Shown: positions 36,922 through 46,293, numbered from the stretch's first letter. The stretch: DNA of 64,000 bases from Planctomycetales bacterium (GCA_028285345.1 JANQPT010000040.1:62001-126000), one strand, 5' to 3'. A program made the numbers and translations. Notes: generated by a model from the letters alone, not told the origin.

Positions 36922-38133
36922 TTAGGGGAACGGCCTCTCCAAGAAGTCGCTCATTAACCGCCAGCCTTCTGGATAGGAAATCGCCGACTGGTTGGCGGTC
37001 GCCTCGTCATAGCTTTCCGACGCATCGGGGCTGACTTGTGATCCGGAAATCGCAAACGGCACAAAGCCGTGTGCGTGCGTCTTGGTTCTCAAAAACGTGG
37101 GATGGTCCGGCGAGACGAGAATTCGATGATCCCCGGTTGCTTTCAAATGGTCATGGAGCGGACCGACGATATTGGTGTCGATCTGTTCAAGCGCTTCGAC
37201 CTTCGCGGCAGCGTCGCCCTCATGGGATGCTTCGTCACTCGCTTCGACATGCACGACGACGAAATCAACGTCATTGAGCGTTTCGATTGCCGCCCGGCCC
37301 TTGCCGGCATAATCGGTGTCCAGATAGCCCGTCGCGCCGGGAACTTCGATGATCTGCCAGCCAAGCAACTGACCGATTCCCCGCAACAAATCGACCGCCG
37401 TTATCACGGCCGCGGTCTTACCATATCGCTCCTGGAAGGGTTCGAGTGCCGGACGGCTTCCTTGACCCCACAACCAAATCGAACTCGCAGCCAATTCTCC
37501 GGCGGCCGCGCGAGCCTGATTCTGTTCGTCGGCGGCAAACAACTCCTCACTTTGATCCATAAAACGCCGCAGAATATCGGAACCAGGACCGGCGGGTAGA
37601 AACTCTGCGACCGGACCGTCGGTGAGATCGTGAGGCGGATACGTGGTCGTATCGGCCGCAAAGGGAGCGTCGGCACCGGACGAACGATAAATCAGCAAAT
37701 TGCGGTAACTGACTCCGGCATGAAACTCCCACTGCTTGCTTCCACATTCCTGCTGCATGCAATCTAGCAAGTGTCCGCCAAGCGAACTTGGGATTTGTCC
37801 GGCCGTGAAGCTGACCATATTGCCGTCGGCAATTGTGACCAGATTGCAGCGGACCGCCCAGTCGTCAGCGCCGAGTGTAATTCCCTGCGCCGCCGCTTCC
37901 AGCGGCGCGCGGCCGGTGTGGTATTTGAGCGCGTCGTAACCGAACAAGTTCATCGTCGCCACGTCGCTGCCGGAGGGAAGCGAGGGGGGCACATTGTCGC
38001 TGCGTCCCACAACTCCTGCCGCGGCAATGGCGTCCATGTGGGGCGTCCGTGCGGCCTGCAGGGGCGTCCGGCCGTTTAAACTCTGTTGAGGTTCGTCGGC
38101 GCAACCATCGGGAATGATCAGGGCGTATTTCAT
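36922..38133 (-). CDS. apgM: Cofactor-independent phosphoglycerate mutase, archaeal type (ApgM)
   Basis: 403 residues. Begins MKYALIIPDGCAD with metal-binding aspartate. The phosphoryl-carrying serine lies in SLPSGSDVATMNLFGYD (Ser56). Later metal motifs are VVVHVEASDEASHEGD and RILVSPDHPTF. Interconverts 3- and 2-phosphoglycerate. The ATG at 38133 is where the domain starts; the frame extends 13 codons upstream without support. Next to pyruvate kinase on the same strand, placing two lower-glycolysis steps together. Confidence 0.92.
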   Translation of the reverse strand: MKYALIIPDGCADEPQQSLNGRTPLQAARTPHMDAIAAAGVVGRSDNVPPSLPSGSDVATMNLFGYDALKYHTGRAPLEAAAQGITLGADDWAVRCNLVTIADGNMVSFTAGQIPSSLGGHLLDCMQQECGSKQWEFHAGVSYRNLLIYRSSGADAPFAADTTTYPPHDLTDGPVAEFLPAGPGSDILRRFMDQSEELFAADEQNQARAAAGELAASSIWLWGQGSRPALEPFQERYGKTAAVITAVDLLRGIGQLLGWQIIEVPGATGYLDTDYAGKGRAAIETLNDVDFVVVHVEASDEASHEGDAAAKVEALEQIDTNIVGPLHDHLKATGDHRILVSPDHPTFLRTKTHAHGFVPFAISGSQVSPDASESYDEATANQSAISYPEGWRLMSDFLERPFP

Positions 38134-38239
38134 GCAGGTCGGTTTTGTGTCGGGGAAAATTGCGGCATCCACATCGTGCGGCGCGGCCAGGAGTATACCC
38201 GAAACTCAACTGAACGCGAATAGCACGCGACCGCATGCA

Positions 38240-39706
38240 TCACGGGACAATGTGCACCAGCATCAGGTCGTGCCCCCTGGCCGCCCAATCGGTGCTGGCC
38301 ACCAACACCAATTTGTCACCGGACGAAATCACCAAGTTCCGCCGTCCCCAAGCGACCACCATCTCCATAATCTTACGCGGATCTTGATGGACCACATCGG
38401 TGCAGAGCGGCGTAACACCCCAGTACAGATTCATTCGCCGCGCTGTGTCGGGACGGTCGCTCAGTCCCAGAATGGCCACCTTGTTTCGCTGTTTGGAAAC
38501 CGCCATCGCCGTGCGGCCGCTGTGCGTCGCCACGACGATGAGATCCGCATCCAAGTGTTCGGCGGCCTCGCCCGCGCCGATAGTGACCGCTTCGGTCACC
38601 GCCAGCGCCCGAGTGCGCGGGCTGCTCATCGAATCTGTATCGGCGCCGAATTTGACCAACCGTTCCGCCTCGTGCGCAATGCGGCTCATGGTGATCACCG
38701 CATCGACCGGATATAGGCCGATGGCGGTCTCGCCCGAGAGCATCACCACGTCACTGCCATCCAACACTGCGTTGGCGACATCGGTCGCCTCCGCCCGCGT
38801 CGGCCGGCTGTTGCGTTCCATACTGTCCAGCATCTGGGTCGCTGTGATCACGGGAATCCGGTGTTGATTGCACAGCCGGATAATTCGCTTTTGGAAGACC
38901 GGGACCTGCGCGATATTAACCTCCACGCCCAGGTCGCCGCGGGCAACCATCACGGCATCGGTCGCTTCCAAGATTCGCTCTAAATCATTGATCGCCTCAA
39001 TTTTTTCGATCTTGGAAACGATGTGCGGCGCCGTTTTTGGCTGATGCGATTCAATCGTTTGTCTCAACAGGATGACGTCGTCGGCACTGCGGACAAAACT
39101 GAGCCCGACGTAGTCGACCTCGTGCGCGACGGCCCAGGCCAAGTCTTCCAGATCCTTGGGCGTTAGGCTGGGTGTGCTGAGTTTCACTCCGGGCAGGTTG
39201 AGACCTTGTTTGCTGCGAATATCTCCCGGCTGCTCAACCACACAAGCCACCCGCCCCTCCTCGGCGAACTTTTCCCTCACCCGCATCGTGACCGTGCCGT
39301 CCGCCAACAATACGGGGTCGCCTACTTGCAAATCGTCAACCAATTCCGCATATGTACAGGTCAAACGTTTGGGAAACTCGGCGCTGGTCTCGCGCGCAAA
39401 TTCATAAGTTTCACCCGCCTGGCAGTGAAGCACGTCGTTGGGCAACTCGCCCAACCGGATCTTCGGGCCGCAGAGGTCGCCCAAGATTCCCAGCGGACGT
39501 TCGAGTTCTTCCGAAAGCTGCCGAATTTGGGCGACGATTCCTTCGAGCCAATCGTACTCGCCGTGCGCGAAGTTCAACCGGAACAAGTCGACGCCGGCCA
39601 CCACCAGCTTGCGCATCGTTTCGACGTCTTCGCTCGCCGGGCCGACGGTGGCAATAATTTTTGTCTTTACGAACCGACTTTTCTCGAGATGGCTGTCAAA
39701 GTCCAC
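38240..39706 (-). CDS. pyk: Pyruvate kinase
   Basis: 488 residues, usual length. N-terminal FVKTKIIATVGPASEDVETM, FRLNFAHGEYDW, PLGILGDLCGPKIRLGEL; B domain with ELVDDLQVGDPVLLADGTV; active-site SKIEKIEAINDLERI and MVARGDLGVEVN; TQMLDSMERNSRPTRAEATDVANAVLDG; C-terminal domain to the end. GTG at 39706, with GGGGAG nine bases upstream, fits the family start; an in-frame upstream start would add 68 residues with no match. Confidence 0.94.
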   Translation of the reverse strand: MDFDSHLEKSRFVKTKIIATVGPASEDVETMRKLVVAGVDLFRLNFAHGEYDWLEGIVAQIRQLSEELERPLGILGDLCGPKIRLGELPNDVLHCQAGETYEFARETSAEFPKRLTCTYAELVDDLQVGDPVLLADGTVTMRVREKFAEEGRVACVVEQPGDIRSKQGLNLPGVKLSTPSLTPKDLEDLAWAVAHEVDYVGLSFVRSADDVILLRQTIESHQPKTAPHIVSKIEKIEAINDLERILEATDAVMVARGDLGVEVNIAQVPVFQKRIIRLCNQHRIPVITATQMLDSMERNSRPTRAEATDVANAVLDGSDVVMLSGETAIGLYPVDAVITMSRIAHEAERLVKFGADTDSMSSPRTRALAVTEAVTIGAGEAAEHLDADLIVVATHSGRTAMAVSKQRNKVAILGLSDRPDTARRMNLYWGVTPLCTDVVHQDPRKIMEMVVAWGRRNLVISSGDKLVLVASTDWAARGHDLMLVHIVP

Positions 39707-40014
39707 GGTTCCGGCTCCCCGGAGTAGGTCCGGCTGAGCCGGACGGTTCAAAATACGGTTTATCCGTTGCCATCCACTCTGCGGAAATGACGTTCCGTCA
39801 TGCTTGCAGCCGTGAAAACGACCCCTCCGACATTTCATCAGAGAATAGCGTAACGGGAGCGTTGTTCCTATAGGGACACGAAAAAACGCGTTGCCCGCAA
39901 TGGCAAGCATTTTTGAGTTTTTTCGTCAATTGATTCAATAGGTGCGAATGTTCGCCGAAGAACGCCACAATAGAGAGTTAAACCTGTCGCTTAAAACCGG
40001 AAACTCGCTCCGCG
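39707..40014. other. Intergenic region between pyk and the ECF sigma gene
   Basis: No gene recognised. AT-rich from about 39890 to 39950, upstream of the sigma factor, a plausible promoter area, but no convincing paired -35/-10 elements were picked. Confidence 0.4.
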
Positions 40015-40587
40015 ATGGCCCATGACGAGAATTATCTGCGAGAATCGGTTTTGCACCGGGCCGTACTATCCGGCGACGAGCAGGCATGGCGGACGCTCTA
40101 TGAAGAGTCATTTGACGCGGTGTCTCGATACGTACAGTGGCGGTGCGCGGGGATGACGCATCTTATCGAAGAAGTTGTACAAGAGACGTGGCTGACGGCC
40201 GTGCGGTGGATTCGGAGTTTTGATCCCGCTCGGGGGAACTTTCCGACTTGGGTGCGGGGTATCGCGGCAAATCTGCTGCGCAACCAATTTCGCAAATCCC
40301 GGAGCGAGACGAATTCGGGCCAAGATATCGACATCGAGACGGCAATCAGCCACCCGCCGGAAGCGGCTTTGGAAAATCGGGAACAGGCAGAGCAGATCGC
40401 AGCAGCGCTCGCGGCGCTGCCCGGCCATTATGAACAGGTGTTGCGGGCCAAATATCTCGACGCATTGCCGGTGGACGAAATCGCGGCATGTTTGCGACAA
40501 TCGCCCAAAGCAGTGGAATCACTGCTGAACCGAGCCCGCGCCGCCCTCCGGAAAGAGTGTGCAGGACGTGAGGACTTGACCCACTAA
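40015..40587 (+). CDS. ECF-type RNA polymerase sigma factor
   Basis: 190 residues. Sigma2 region: AWRTLYEESFDAVSRYVQWR and EEVVQETWLTAVRWIRSFDPARGNFPTWVRGIAANLLRNQFRK. Sigma4 region: ALAALPGHYEQVLRAKYLDALPVDEIAACLRQSPKAVESLLNRARAALRKE, a helix-turn-helix for -35 recognition. First gene of a set with a one-helix protein and a secreted TolC/STN-like protein, separated from them by a REPIN. The anti-sigma factor is probably the next gene or absent. Confidence 0.92.
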   Translation: MAHDENYLRESVLHRAVLSGDEQAWRTLYEESFDAVSRYVQWRCAGMTHLIEEVVQETWLTAVRWIRSFDPARGNFPTWVRGIAANLLRNQFRKSRSETNSGQDIDIETAISHPPEAALENREQAEQIAAALAALPGHYEQVLRAKYLDALPVDEIAACLRQSPKAVESLLNRARAALRKECAGREDLTH

Positions 40588-40589
40588 AC

Positions 40590-40669
40590 GTAGGGCAGGC
40601 CGATCGCCTGCCACAAATGAGCAAGACGAACAATTCTTCTAAATCGCGGCAGGCGGGAGCCTGCCCTAC
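40590..40669. repeat. REPIN, GGCAGGC stem type
   Basis: Left unit: GTAG (40590-40593), stem GGCAGGC, loop CGATC, stem GCCTGCC. Right unit: stem GGCAGGC, loop GGGA, stem GCCTGCC, CTAC (40666-40669). Starts two bases after the sigma-factor stop and ends six bases before the next start codon, filling the whole gap. Confidence 0.85.
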
Positions 40670-40675
40670 CTAACT

Positions 40676-41197
40676 ATGCAGAATTCACACGATACCGAAG
40701 CAGCAGCTTGTTCGGCTGGTTTACGGGCACGTTTGCTCAACGAAACTACGCGGATCATCCGGCGGCGCCGCCATCTCCGCCGGGCATCAATTGTGGCGGC
40801 GTGTGCGGGATGTTATTTGGCAGGGTTATTGACCGTGTGGTCGTTCGGGCAAGATCAGACCATTGAATCGACTCCCGAAACGGTTGCCGATGAATTAACG
40901 GACGCGCCTTCGGATACCACACGTCCGCAGCCGGCGCAATCGCCGGAAGCAGCCGTGGTGAAGGTACCGCGACCAACAGGCGAGAAAAAATCGAAGTTTC
41001 AGCAACTGCGGGATTTGGGCGACTATTACATGCTCGATGAGCAGGATTTGGCTGGGGCGACGCGCTGTTACCAGATGGCGCTGCGTTACGCGACCGCCGA
41101 GGAACTCAACCAATCAACAAGCGACGGGACGTGGCTGTACCGCGCCCTCGCGCTCGACCATGACCGGGAGAACGAACATGCGGATAACCAGGGATAA
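40676..41197 (+). CDS. One-helix membrane protein with C-terminal TPR-like segment
   Basis: 173 residues, not a known family to me. A basic cytosolic N-terminus (RIIRRRRHLRRAS) leads into one helix (about 38-58). Then a proline/threonine-rich linker, and a segment FQQLRDLGDYYMLDEQDLAGATRCYQMALRYAT that looks like one tetratricopeptide repeat. Its place after an ECF sigma gene, with a small cytosolic end and an outer domain, resembles an anti-sigma or signal-relay protein; that is inference. The start codon directly follows a REPIN and has no clear ribosome binding site. Overlaps the next gene by 20 bases. Confidence 0.65.
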   Translation: MQNSHDTEAAACSAGLRARLLNETTRIIRRRRHLRRASIVAACAGCYLAGLLTVWSFGQDQTIESTPETVADELTDAPSDTTRPQPAQSPEAAVVKVPRPTGEKKSKFQQLRDLGDYYMLDEQDLAGATRCYQMALRYATAEELNQSTSDGTWLYRALALDHDRENEHADNQG

Positions 41198-42173
41198 TTC
41201 ATCGTGCGTGCAAGCGCTGGCCGTCGTGTTTTGTTGGACAGTCCTTGTTTCGCAGTGCGGCGTGCTGTGGGGGCAGGACAAACCGGCGGGAGCCGCAGAG
41301 GAAAAGCAACCACCGTCGAAAGCCGGTGCACAGAAGCCGGCGGTTTCACCAACACCCAAGAAGAAACCGCAGCAGGAACAGGCGCTGCCGCCGCTGGCGG
41401 TATTGCTGGATGAGGCACTCGAACATAATCCGGATATCCGCGTGGCTCAGAGCAAAGTCACTGAAGCGGAGGCTCTGCTAAACCGGACACGGCTGACTGT
41501 GATACAACAAGTGATGGAATTGCGCCAAGCGTGGGAAATGCAAAAGCAACTGGTGGCAGGAGCTGTCGAGCTTAAGAACTCGAAGCAGAAGGAAGTGCAG
41601 CGAGTTATGACACAAGATCTTGTCGGGGCACTTAAGAACCCACGAGAAATGGAATCGGTCACGGCAGATTACCAGCAAGCGGAGATGGAAGTCGTTCGTG
41701 CTCAGGCGCGGTTCGCTGTGTTGAAAGCGAAGCTGTCGTATCTCCTCGGATCGCCGCTGACAAATAAAGAAGCGGACCTCGTCAAACTTCGGCAGCGACT
41801 TCGACTCAAGACGAAGGAACTAGCCGTTCACGTCCAACAGAAGCGCCTGGAAAACTTGGGCGCAAAACTCGACGAGAAAACGGTTGTCGACGTCCAAGAC
41901 GTCCCGTTGAGTGAGGTCGCGAGATATCTCGGACCACTTCATGGATTCAATGTTGTGATTGATGGTGGTGCAATCGACAAGCATAATCCCCCCATCAGTA
42001 TTAAGGCGAAAGGTATTAAGCTAGGCACACTCCTGCAAGCGATTCAGGAACAACACCCGCAGGTGATGTTCGTCTTACAGCCTGAAGTCTTATTCGTCAC
42101 CACCAAAGACCGCATTCCCAAAGATGCCGTCCCGTTCGATCAGTTTTGGAAAAACGGCAAACGCGTCCCCTAA
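41178..42173 (+). CDS. Exported protein with TolC-like helices and secretin/STN-like domain
   Basis: 331 residues. N-terminal signal sequence (to about GVLWGQDK), then a Lys/Pro-rich linker. A helical region (about 70-210) follows: PLAVLLDEALEHNPDIRVAQSKVTEAEALL resembles one half of an outer-membrane efflux (TolC) repeat. The last 90 residues read PLSEVARYLGPLHGFNVVIDG and LGTLLQAIQEQHPQVMFVLQ, like the STN/N0 domains of secretins and TonB receptors. The start at 41178 (GGGAG eight bases upstream) is inside the end of the previous gene. No full TolC barrel is present. Confidence 0.7.
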   Translation: MRITRDNSSCVQALAVVFCWTVLVSQCGVLWGQDKPAGAAEEKQPPSKAGAQKPAVSPTPKKKPQQEQALPPLAVLLDEALEHNPDIRVAQSKVTEAEALLNRTRLTVIQQVMELRQAWEMQKQLVAGAVELKNSKQKEVQRVMTQDLVGALKNPREMESVTADYQQAEMEVVRAQARFAVLKAKLSYLLGSPLTNKEADLVKLRQRLRLKTKELAVHVQQKRLENLGAKLDEKTVVDVQDVPLSEVARYLGPLHGFNVVIDGGAIDKHNPPISIKAKGIKLGTLLQAIQEQHPQVMFVLQPEVLFVTTKDRIPKDAVPFDQFWKNGKRVP

Positions 42174-42224
42174 TTTGACTCTTGGCAACATTCAAGTTTC
42201 AGGTCCAGCAGTTGGAGAACGACG

Positions 42225-42296
42225 GTAGGGTCCGCTGTGCGGGCCGTCTGCATGGGGCCGCCATTGGATTGTTGTGGTCCGCACAGCGGACCCTAC
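42225..42296. repeat. REPIN, GGTCCGC stem type, overlapping the VWA gene stop
   Basis: Left unit: GTAG (42225-42228), stem GGTCCGC, loop TGT, stem GCGGGCC (one wobble). Right unit: stem GGTCCGC (42276-42282), loop ACA, stem GCGGACC, CTAC (42293-42296). Bases 42293-42295 of the right unit are the TAG stop of the minus-strand VWA gene. Confidence 0.85.
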
Positions 42297-44479
42297 ACTT
42301 TTGAAGGCTGCGTGTTATCCAACACCGCGTGCCCGCCACGTACCAAGCGGCGGGTCAGCCAGATTTCCAGGTTCAGTAGTCCCAACACTATTAACAACAA
42401 CAGCGGCCACAATTCCGTCCGCGATACGGCGGTCCGCCACTCGTTCTCAAACGCATCGGCCGACACGGCGAAGCTGATCCCGTGATCCACTGAGAGCTGT
42501 TGGCGCTCCTCGGCGGTCAGCGGGGTAAGGTCCGCTTCGTCGCGGTCAAAATCGACGACGAAATGTTTCGTCTCGACCGCGGAGGTGCCGCCGCGCGTCG
42601 TGTGCGTGCGCTGAATCGAATAGACTCCCGGCAGCGCCGTCTCCTCAAAACGGACCGCCGGCCGTCGGCCGCTCACCGGCAAATCGGCTGAGACGCCTCC
42701 AGGGCCTTGGAGACTGTATTGATCCAACGCCGCCGCGTCTGGTATTTCCCAAACGAGCGGATCCCCCACGGAATGGTTCCGACGATTCTGCGCCTCCTCG
42801 GCCAGATAGAACAGCATCTCGTAGAGCAACGTCACATATGCCGACTTGGTGGGCAAGTTCCCGGCGTCGGCATCCAACGGGACTCCCAGCAGCAGTGCCT
42901 TTCCGCGCCCGTGGTCTCCGCTGACAAGCAGCGGGGCGGCGTCTGAGAATCGAGCGAACACCGTTGCCGCGGAATCGGGTTCGAGCCGCCAATAACCGTG
43001 AAACTGGACCGCCGCGAAATCCGCGCGGTCCGCATCCTCAACCGGCCAGGGGAACTGCAACCTGTTGACGTCAATTCCCGCGGCGCCGCTCTCTGCGGAC
43101 TGAAATTCGACCAATTGCGCCGGCAGCAGTTGGCCGAGCATCTGCTGGTAATTGCCGCTCTCGACATTTCGGCCCGGAGCAATCAGCAGTCCGCCGCCCG
43201 CATCGACAAATTCAGTGAGCGTGTTTGCTTGATCTTGAGAGAAACGGTCCACATTTGCCAACACAACGACATCCGCCTCAGCAACAGCGCCGGGTTTCAG
43301 TTGTCCGGGCGAGATTACATGTATGTCGACAAGCGGAGCCTGATCGCTGTCACCCTGCAGCGCTGCTTGAGCAAAGAACAACTCCCCCCGCGTCGAATCG
43401 AGATGCGGATCGCCATCGACCAGCACGACTCTGGGGGAATCAGTCACAGTGATCGACGCCTCTACACGATCGTCGCCGGGGACATCATCGGGCGGCATGA
43501 CGACACTGATGACGTGAGAACCGGGCGTCGTGAACGTGTAATCAAAATCCACGATAAACTGACCGCCGGGATCGAGGGTGGGAGACTGCACCGCGCTCTC
43601 CGCGAGCGTCTGCCCATCCACCTCCAGTTGGATTATGCGTCCTTTACCTGCGACTTCGCCGCTGTAGGTCAAGGTTGTCGTGATTTGAACTGGGAATCCG
43701 ACCGGCACCGATTCCCGTGAAAGACTCAGTGGTCCCAGGCTGTAGTTCGCCGATTCCGTGGAAGTTGCCGGCCTGAGATTGACGACCCAGATTTGCGGTT
43801 CGACAGCCGGAAAGCTGCGCAATTCGTCCACGGCACTCCACTGCGGTTTGTCATCCAGCTGCCAACCGTGGGCCTGCCCGTCGGTGAGAACGATAATGTC
43901 CCGCCGAGCGTGGCTGGTCGTTCCCAATATCTCGAGCGCCTGTGCAACGCCTTGAGCGAAGTCGGACGAACCGGCCGGGCCGGGCAATTCATCGATGCTC
44001 TCCGTGACGGCCTGGACGTCGCGCGTTGGCCTCCCGATCACCGGCTGCGGCTTGTCTCGGACGTCGAGGATCGCAAACGTGTCGCCGGTTTGACTCCGCT
44101 TGAGGAGACGTCGGATCAGAGCCTTTGCCTGGTCGTGGAGCGTCAGTTCACCGCTGCGACGCTCCATGCTGTAGGAACCGTCGATCACGAAGACCACGTC
44201 TCGATTGTTCATCGAAATCGTGTCCCCCCACCAGGTTCCTGAGATTGTCGGTCGAGCCAGGGCAAATGCCAACAGCCCAATCAGCAGCATCCGTAACAAC
44301 AGCAACAGCATTTCCTCGAGACGCACCCGCCGCCGCCGCTGCTTGCCCAGATCCAGGAATTGCATCGCCCCCCAGTCCACGACATCGTATCGCCGTTTCG
44401 TCAGCAAATGCGCGACGACCGGGATTGCAGTCGCAGCCAATCCCCACAGCAACGCGGGGTTCAGGAATTCCAAGGACAT
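42293..44479 (-). CDS. BatA/VWA-domain membrane protein
   Basis: 728 residues. The N-terminus MSLEFLNPALLWGLAATAIP, followed by a helix-rich segment, is the BatA (aerotolerance regulator) N-terminal pattern with two membrane helices. A VWA domain begins DVVFVIDGSYSME (MIDAS D-G-S-Y-S). Long periplasmic beta domains follow, with a glutamine-amidotransferase-like segment (about 390-560, VVLANVDRFS ... GGGLLIAPG). A last helix (LLLLIVLGLLNLEIWLT) is near the C-terminus. Its role in planctomycetes is unknown. ATG at 44479; the frame continues upstream 78 codons with no support. The stop codon derives from a REP unit. Confidence 0.85.
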   Translation of the reverse strand: MSLEFLNPALLWGLAATAIPVVAHLLTKRRYDVVDWGAMQFLDLGKQRRRRVRLEEMLLLLLRMLLIGLLAFALARPTISGTWWGDTISMNNRDVVFVIDGSYSMERRSGELTLHDQAKALIRRLLKRSQTGDTFAILDVRDKPQPVIGRPTRDVQAVTESIDELPGPAGSSDFAQGVAQALEILGTTSHARRDIIVLTDGQAHGWQLDDKPQWSAVDELRSFPAVEPQIWVVNLRPATSTESANYSLGPLSLSRESVPVGFPVQITTTLTYSGEVAGKGRIIQLEVDGQTLAESAVQSPTLDPGGQFIVDFDYTFTTPGSHVISVVMPPDDVPGDDRVEASITVTDSPRVVLVDGDPHLDSTRGELFFAQAALQGDSDQAPLVDIHVISPGQLKPGAVAEADVVVLANVDRFSQDQANTLTEFVDAGGGLLIAPGRNVESGNYQQMLGQLLPAQLVEFQSAESGAAGIDVNRLQFPWPVEDADRADFAAVQFHGYWRLEPDSAATVFARFSDAAPLLVSGDHGRGKALLLGVPLDADAGNLPTKSAYVTLLYEMLFYLAEEAQNRRNHSVGDPLVWEIPDAAALDQYSLQGPGGVSADLPVSGRRPAVRFEETALPGVYSIQRTHTTRGGTSAVETKHFVVDFDRDEADLTPLTAEERQQLSVDHGISFAVSADAFENEWRTAVSRTELWPLLLLIVLGLLNLEIWLTRRLVRGGHAVLDNTQPSKV

Positions 44480-44652
44480 CGGGACGATCACAGGTGTAAA
44501 GGGAACTGTTCCCCCAATCATGCGGGATCGCCGAAATAGCGTCAACTCGACCAATTGGCAGCATTCACTTTGCATCGCCCGAAATGCTGTGGTACGCTGC
44601 GCAGCGTGGACAAGTCTCCGCTTGCCGGTATCTTTTTCTGAGGCGTTCATCA

Positions 44653-46140
44653 ATGTGGATTTTCCAGCGCACGCTCTGCATCGTTCCACTCGTGCTCGTC
44701 TCTGCCACATCACTCGCGCGCGCCGACGTCTTTCAGTATCGCGACCGCACGGGCGAGGAAGTCACGGTGGCGGCCAAGCTGGTGCGGACGGTTAATGAGG
44801 CTCATCTGATCGCGCTGCCGCACGGTGAGTACCGGATCATTTCAAAGGCTGCGATCATCAAGCACGAACGGTCCGACGGGCCTGAACCGCTGACGCCGGA
44901 CGACGGGGCGAAGCTCTTGCAGGACGAGTTTGGAGCGGCGCGATTTCGCAGTTATGTTTCTGATCCGTATGTGATTGGATTGGTCCTGCAATCCGAATTG
45001 CCCAAATCGTCGGAGGTCCGCGCCAAGAATTTTCTCCGTAAGGTCGCCGGTTTTATGGAGAAAGTCTCACGCAGTTTTAAGCGGTTTCTGAAGGAATTGC
45101 GGATCCCCGCCAAGGAGCCGGAGTATCCGCTCGTCTTATTGATTTTTGAATCTGACGACGACTTCGACAAATATATGGCGCGCGTGACGAACGCGAATCC
45201 GGCGACCGTCAAGACTGTGGCGGGGTTTTATTCCGACCGCACCAATTACCTGGCAATCCGCCTGCATACATGTCAGACGTATGAGGTGCCGTTGCACGAG
45301 GCGATTCATCAGCAGGTTTACAACCGCAACTTCTTTCAACGCCTGGCGCCGATTCCGAACTGGTTCGACGAAGGCATCGCCACCGGTTTTGAAGCCAACA
45401 ACGGGCGGATCAATATCGGCCCCACCAAAATCAGCCGCCGCTATGCGCGGCAGGTACTTGAGGGAAGCGAACTGAGGTGGGACAAATTGCTGGAGAACGA
45501 CCGAATCTTTCTGGGCAACGTGCTGGTCGGCGAGGCCTACGGAAATGCCTGGGGCTTGCACTGGTTGCTGGTCACCAAGCACAAACGCCAATACCTCAAC
45601 TACGTCAAGTTGCTGGCGCAGAAACTTCCGTTAGAAGAGGAACCGAAAGGACAGCGTGAGGCGGACATCCGCGACGCGTTCGGCAGTAACATCGCGTCGC
45701 TGCAAGAAGAATTCCGTTCGACGCTCGAAGCGGGCCTCAAGCGGCAGAGGGTTCAATTGCGAGAGGATCAAGTCGCGGGCAAGTCAAAGACCGCCGAAGG
45801 CATGGGAGAGGTCAAACTGACCGCCGTTCGCCGGCTGGACCAAGCAGGGCAATTGGAAGTTGAGGGAATTCTGCAGAATCTCTCGCCCTACCGAAAGCTG
45901 TCGTTCGTCGTTACGGTGGAGACCGGCGCAGGCATGTACGCCCAATGGCACGTCCCTGATTTGGTGATGCAGAAGAAAGCCAGATTGCCGATGAAGTACG
46001 TTACCAAGGTGATGCCGGGAGGTAGCCGGTCGCCGTCCGACGGATACCGCGTGCGTATCCGTTCCGTTCCCGCGGAAAGCAAGGAAGCGGAAGCGTGGAG
46101 TGCGGGAAAACTCCCCATCCCGGTCTTCCGCCGCCGATAA
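44653..46140 (+). CDS. Secreted DUF1570 zincin-like metallopeptidase
   Basis: 495 residues. Signal peptide ends near SLARADVF. An SLA1/SH3-like start (FQYRDRTGEEVTVAAKLVRT) precedes the DUF1570 domain with HEAIH (His215, Glu216, His219), an H-E-x-x-H zinc site. PNWFDEGIATGFE, where the glutamate after WFD is a likely third ligand, follows as in gluzincins. The active-site residues are intact. The C-terminal part is unassigned. Divergent from the VWA gene with 173 bases between starts. ATG at 44653. Confidence 0.82.
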   Translation: MWIFQRTLCIVPLVLVSATSLARADVFQYRDRTGEEVTVAAKLVRTVNEAHLIALPHGEYRIISKAAIIKHERSDGPEPLTPDDGAKLLQDEFGAARFRSYVSDPYVIGLVLQSELPKSSEVRAKNFLRKVAGFMEKVSRSFKRFLKELRIPAKEPEYPLVLLIFESDDDFDKYMARVTNANPATVKTVAGFYSDRTNYLAIRLHTCQTYEVPLHEAIHQQVYNRNFFQRLAPIPNWFDEGIATGFEANNGRINIGPTKISRRYARQVLEGSELRWDKLLENDRIFLGNVLVGEAYGNAWGLHWLLVTKHKRQYLNYVKLLAQKLPLEEEPKGQREADIRDAFGSNIASLQEEFRSTLEAGLKRQRVQLREDQVAGKSKTAEGMGEVKLTAVRRLDQAGQLEVEGILQNLSPYRKLSFVVTVETGAGMYAQWHVPDLVMQKKARLPMKYVTKVMPGGSRSPSDGYRVRIRSVPAESKEAEAWSAGKLPIPVFRRR

Positions 46141-46293
46141 TCGCGACCGTTCGTCCGTCAGCCCCAGCTGCGCAAGTTCTTCGCAGACAACAATCACTTG
46201 ACGATCATCCTCTAATCGCCGATCCTAATAACATAAAGGAACATTGATCAGTCCGTTCCGCAATTGCAGTGGAACACTGAACCAAGGATCGAG

